From assembly GCA_020696885.1 (NCBI GenBank), contig JAJFMS010000457.1:1-5487 (forward strand): 5,487 nucleotides of DNA, written 5' to 3'. Positions 3,832-5,487 of the stretch are shown in pieces (positions within the stretch are counted from its first letter, which is position 1; each line of letters opens with the position of its first letter). The DNA comes from Armatimonadota bacterium (GTDB lineage Bacteria > Armatimonadota > SYMT01). A program made the position numbers and the translations under genes. The notes under the pieces were generated by a model. It made no database searches and was not told the DNA's origin. It was given only the letters and a program-made list of their open reading frames with translations.

Positions 3832-5487
3832 GTGCCTGAATCCGCCCGAACCAGCACTTTCCTCACGGTCGGCCTACTCGATTCCCCGGCAGAGGAAGCG
3901 TTCGACCGGCTGACCCGGCTTGCCAGTCGCGTGCTGTCCGTGCCGCTGGCAGCGGTGACCTTGTCGGACGGAAACCACCAGTTCTGGAAGAGCGTCGCCG
4001 GCATCCCGGATTCGATGATCGCGCAGCGAGAGCTTCCGGTGGAAGGAAACTGCTTCTGCCGGTGGGTAGGCGATACCGGAGAGCAACTGGTCATCCCGGA
4101 CACGTCGCTCCATCCTCTGGGGAGCAACAACCCCACGGCAGACGAGCTGAGCTTGCACTCATTTCTGGGCGTGCCGCTTCCCGGTCCGGAAGGCAGTTGC
4201 CTCGGCTGCTTCGCCGTGGCGGACACGGTGCCCCGCTCCTGGACCGCGGACGATGTCGAAACGCTGGCGGAGCTGGCAGTCTCCGTTTCCACCGAGATCC
4301 AGCTCCGGCACACCGCCCAGACCGCCGCCGCGGAACGGGAGCGCTATGCGCGCCTGCTGAACGACGTGGACGCGATTGTTTGGGAGGCCGAGGCGGATAC
4401 CTGGCGGTTTACCTTCGTCTCCGGGCGCGCCGAGGCGCTACTAGGGTATCCGGTGGCGCGCTGGCTGCACGAGCCGGGCTTCTGGAGCAGCCTGCTTCAC
4501 CCGGACGACCGGGAGCGGGCGGTGCGCTACTGCACCGAATGGACCGCCGCTGGCGAGGACCATGAGTTCGAGTATCGCGCCATCACGGCCAGCGGCCGCA
4601 CCGTCTGGCTGCGGGACCTGGTGCGGGTGATCCCGGCGGAAGACGGGCGGCCGGCGCAGTTGCGCGGGGTGATGCTGGACATCACCTGCCAGAAGGAAGC
4701 CGAGCTGGCGCTGATCGAGCGAGAGCTTCGCTTCCGCTCGCTGATCGAGAACTCCAGCGACCTGATTACTGTGCTCGGTCGAGATGCGACGGTGCTCTAC
4801 CAGAGCCCCTCGATCCGCCGGATCCTGGGATACGAGCCGGAGGTGCTGCTGGCCGGGCGCGCGGTGGACTTCGTGCACCCGGACGACCTGCCGGCCGTGC
4901 GGGACCTGTTCGGGAACCGGCAAGCGCAGCTCCCCAGTGATCCGTCCGTCTCGTTCCTCTATCGCTTCCGGGCTCGCGACGGCGCCTGGCGCTGGCTGGA
5001 GAGCACCGCCACCGACCTGGGCGAGGACCCGGTGATCCGCGGGCTGGTGATCAACTCGCGGGACGTGACGCAGCGGGTCGAGATTGAGGTGGCCTACCGC
5101 CAGAGCGAAGAGCGCTACCGGCGCATCGTGGAGACCGCCTCCGAAGGGGTTTGGATCACCGACCTCGAAGGCCGGACCACGTTCGTCAACAGCCAGATGG
5201 CCCGGATGCTGGGGTATACGCCGGACGAGATGGTGGGCCGAGAGGTGCAGGCCTTCCTCCCCGAGGAAGATTACGCCGCGCTCGAGGCGCGCCTGCTGCG
5301 GCGGCGCGAAGGGATCACCGAGCAGTTCGACCTGCGCTGCCTTCGCAAAGACGGCTCCGAGGTGTGGCTACTGGTATCGGCAACTCCGCTGCGGAGTGAC
5401 GAGGGGAGCCATCTCGGGTCGCTCTCGATGGTTTCCGATATCACGGAGCGCAAGCGGTCCGAGGATGCGCTGCGGGAAGAGCGACGG
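3832..5487 (+). CDS. GAF-PAS-PAS-PAS sensor protein, N-terminal 552 codons (runs off the right edge)
   Basis: One frame stays open from GTG at 3832 to the right edge. Residues 16-158 are a GAF domain: LDSPAEEAFDRLTRLASRVL (16-35), QFWKSVAG (50-57), DTSLHPL (90-96), FLGVPL (111-116), WTADDVETLAELA (137-149). Three PAS domains follow. PAS1 (about 173-287) has LLHPDDRERA at 221 and ITASGRTVWLRD at 251. PAS2 (about 300-416) has FVHPDD at 347 and RARDGAWRWLE at 380. PAS3 (about 429-541) has the classic RYRRIVETASEGVWITDLEG (429-448) and DITERKRSEDALREERR, the start of a linker helix. There are no membrane segments, so this is a soluble sensor of unknown ligand. In this family the end is usually a histidine kinase, GGDEF/EAL or phosphatase domain, which cannot be seen here. 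The GTG start has only a weak ribosome binding site; the next ATG (4015) would cut into the GAF domain, so the start is tentative while the gene is secure. Confidence 0.9.
   Translation, partial: MPESARTSTFLTVGLLDSPAEEAFDRLTRLASRVLSVPLAAVTLSDGNHQFWKSVAGIPDSMIAQRELPVEGNCFCRWVGDTGEQLVIPDTSLHPLGSNNPTADELSLHSFLGVPLPGPEGSCLGCFAVADTVPRSWTADDVETLAELAVSVSTEIQLRHTAQTAAAERERYARLLNDVDAIVWEAEADTWRFTFVSGRAEALLGYPVARWLHEPGFWSSLLHPDDRERAVRYCTEWTAAGEDHEFEYRAITASGRTVWLRDLVRVIPAEDGRPAQLRGVMLDITCQKEAELALIERELRFRSLIENSSDLITVLGRDATVLYQSPSIRRILGYEPEVLLAGRAVDFVHPDDLPAVRDLFGNRQAQLPSDPSVSFLYRFRARDGAWRWLESTATDLGEDPVIRGLVINSRDVTQRVEIEVAYRQSEERYRRIVETASEGVWITDLEGRTTFVNSQMARMLGYTPDEMVGREVQAFLPEEDYAALEARLLRRREGITEQFDLRCLRKDGSEVWLLVSATPLRSDEGSHLGSLSMVSDITERKRSEDALREERR

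Noticed and set aside
3663..4313. A 216-codon minus-strand frame
   Set aside because: It is antisense to the GAF domain, Ser/Arg-rich, and crosses the repeat and palindrome region; the plus-strand frame has clear GAF and PAS motifs.

Overview
This GC-rich window carries four complete genes and two genes cut by its edges. Their G/C-ending codons, the family types and the short GC-rich intergenic repeats suggest a free-living bacterium. A Gemmatimonadota-like or similar soil lineage is a guess from the style of the intergenic repeats; no rRNA or marker gene is present to confirm it.

Layout, left to right. (1) On the minus strand, positions 1-275 hold the first 91 codons of a sulfotransferase that runs off the left edge. 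(2) Divergent from it, 485-1168 encodes a secreted alpha/beta hydrolase with a signal peptide and a complete Ser-Asp-His triad, but apparently missing a helix-sized segment between the Asp and the His. (3) 1300-1635 encodes a small Imm33-like protein with a strong ribosome binding site. Both plus-strand genes are followed, 3-4 nt after their stop codons, by the same kind of 7-bp tandem repeat. (4) 1764-2276 on the minus strand encodes a STAS-domain protein of the anti-sigma-factor antagonist type; an inverted repeat sits between the two convergent gene ends. (5) Divergent from that, 2420-3538 encodes a YihY/BrkB-type inner-membrane protein with a long basic N-terminal extension. (6) The 293-base gap at 3539-3831 is packed with structure: a terminator-like hairpin, two facing arrays of 8-bp repeats that fold into a long hairpin, and a nested palindrome about 46 nt before the next gene. 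(7) 3832-5487 is the start of a large sensor protein with GAF-PAS-PAS-PAS architecture; its output domain lies beyond the right edge.

The genes do not form one operon or pathway: orientation switches several times and each gene appears to have its own control region. The STAS protein and the GAF/PAS sensor are both signalling components, but nothing here shows that they work together. I see no convincing new multi-gene system. The items most worth a second look are the shortened hydrolase, the nested palindrome before the sensor gene, and the two repeat families (7-bp tandem and 8-bp inverted).
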